A stretch of DNA of 64,000 nt, from positions 14,074,445 to 14,138,444 of the forward strand of contig NC_087079.1 in NCBI RefSeq assembly GCF_026151205.1, given 5' to 3'. A program made the position numbers and the translations under genes. The notes under the pieces are model-generated. The model searched no databases and was not told the origin of the DNA. It saw only the letters and a program-made list of their open reading frames with translations. Numbering within the stretch: position 1 is the first letter of the stretch; the number at the start of each line of letters is the position of its first letter. This document shows, in pieces, positions 63,696 to 64,000 of this stretch. Source of the stretch: Bolinopsis microptera (lineage: Eukaryota > Ctenophora > Tentaculata > Lobata > Bolinopsidae).

Positions 63696-64000
63696 TTATC
63701 TTCAAAAGTTAAATTAGTATTTGGGGAGTAATCTAAATCTTATTAGAATAGTATCTCTTAAGTATAGTGACATTGATATTAATCATGGTTCGCTAAAACT
63801 CTGATTTACAGTAATACGGACTTTGAAGTCTCTGTCAGATCACATGGTTTCTTTCCGCACAGTACTACCTTAAGAACGACAAATTTAGTCTGCCATAAAT
63901 TTAGTCAAACTTTTGACTAAATTGTTGTAAACCAAATTTCATGAGACTAAATTTTTCGGCGACTAATTTTAAAGGAGACCAAAATTTTACTAGAGCATAC
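63696..64000. other. No gene recognised
   Basis: AT-rich; the motif GACTAAATTT and relatives recur from about 63885 to the window edge, suggesting the start of a degenerate repeat. Confidence 0.35.

Overview
The window looks like nuclear DNA of a multicellular animal, most likely an invertebrate. It has intron-rich genes with GT-AG introns, a PCTAIRE cyclin-dependent kinase, a class A G-protein-coupled receptor (GPCR), a secreted F-type (fucose-binding) lectin, a decayed FLYWCH/MULE DNA transposon, many small inverted-repeat elements and very large tandem arrays. F-type lectins plus FLYWCH-MULE elements fit a marine invertebrate, but the phylum cannot be fixed from sequence alone.

Layout. 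1-3332: no gene; a LINE-like coding relic and two tRNA-like SINE segments. 3333-43744 (+): a PCTAIRE-type kinase (CDK16/17/18 family) in 13 exons whose phases all close to one 566-residue frame. Its intron 7 (11679-28513) is 16.8 kb and is mostly tandem repeats: 12-, 18-, 23- and about 30-bp minisatellites and a 6.4-kb CCT/AGG-type satellite. That satellite lies inside a 7.8-kb segment with terminal inverted repeats, which has inserted into the 23-bp array with a TACT duplication. Intron 11 (36940-42329) carries a complete six-exon GPCR on the opposite strand (39015 down to 37142, 319 residues).

43745-56450: no host gene recognised. This stretch holds two foldback elements, a double palindrome, the MULE relic (50521-52490) and a Tc1/mariner-like MITE with TA duplications (54822-55030). 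56451-59250 (+): a five-exon secreted F-type lectin (212 residues). 59403-64000: a palindromic MITE, a 276-bp tandem array (about 8.5 nearly identical copies), two copies of a MITE with a G-tract, and a 773-bp element whose inverted ends are G-tracts.

The three genes are not an obvious functional unit: an intracellular kinase, a receptor nested antisense inside it, and a secreted lectin. The most unusual feature is the satellite-bearing TIR insertion at 19117-26905. Exon models come from manual reading of splice sites, phase and family resemblance; no transcript or database evidence was available.
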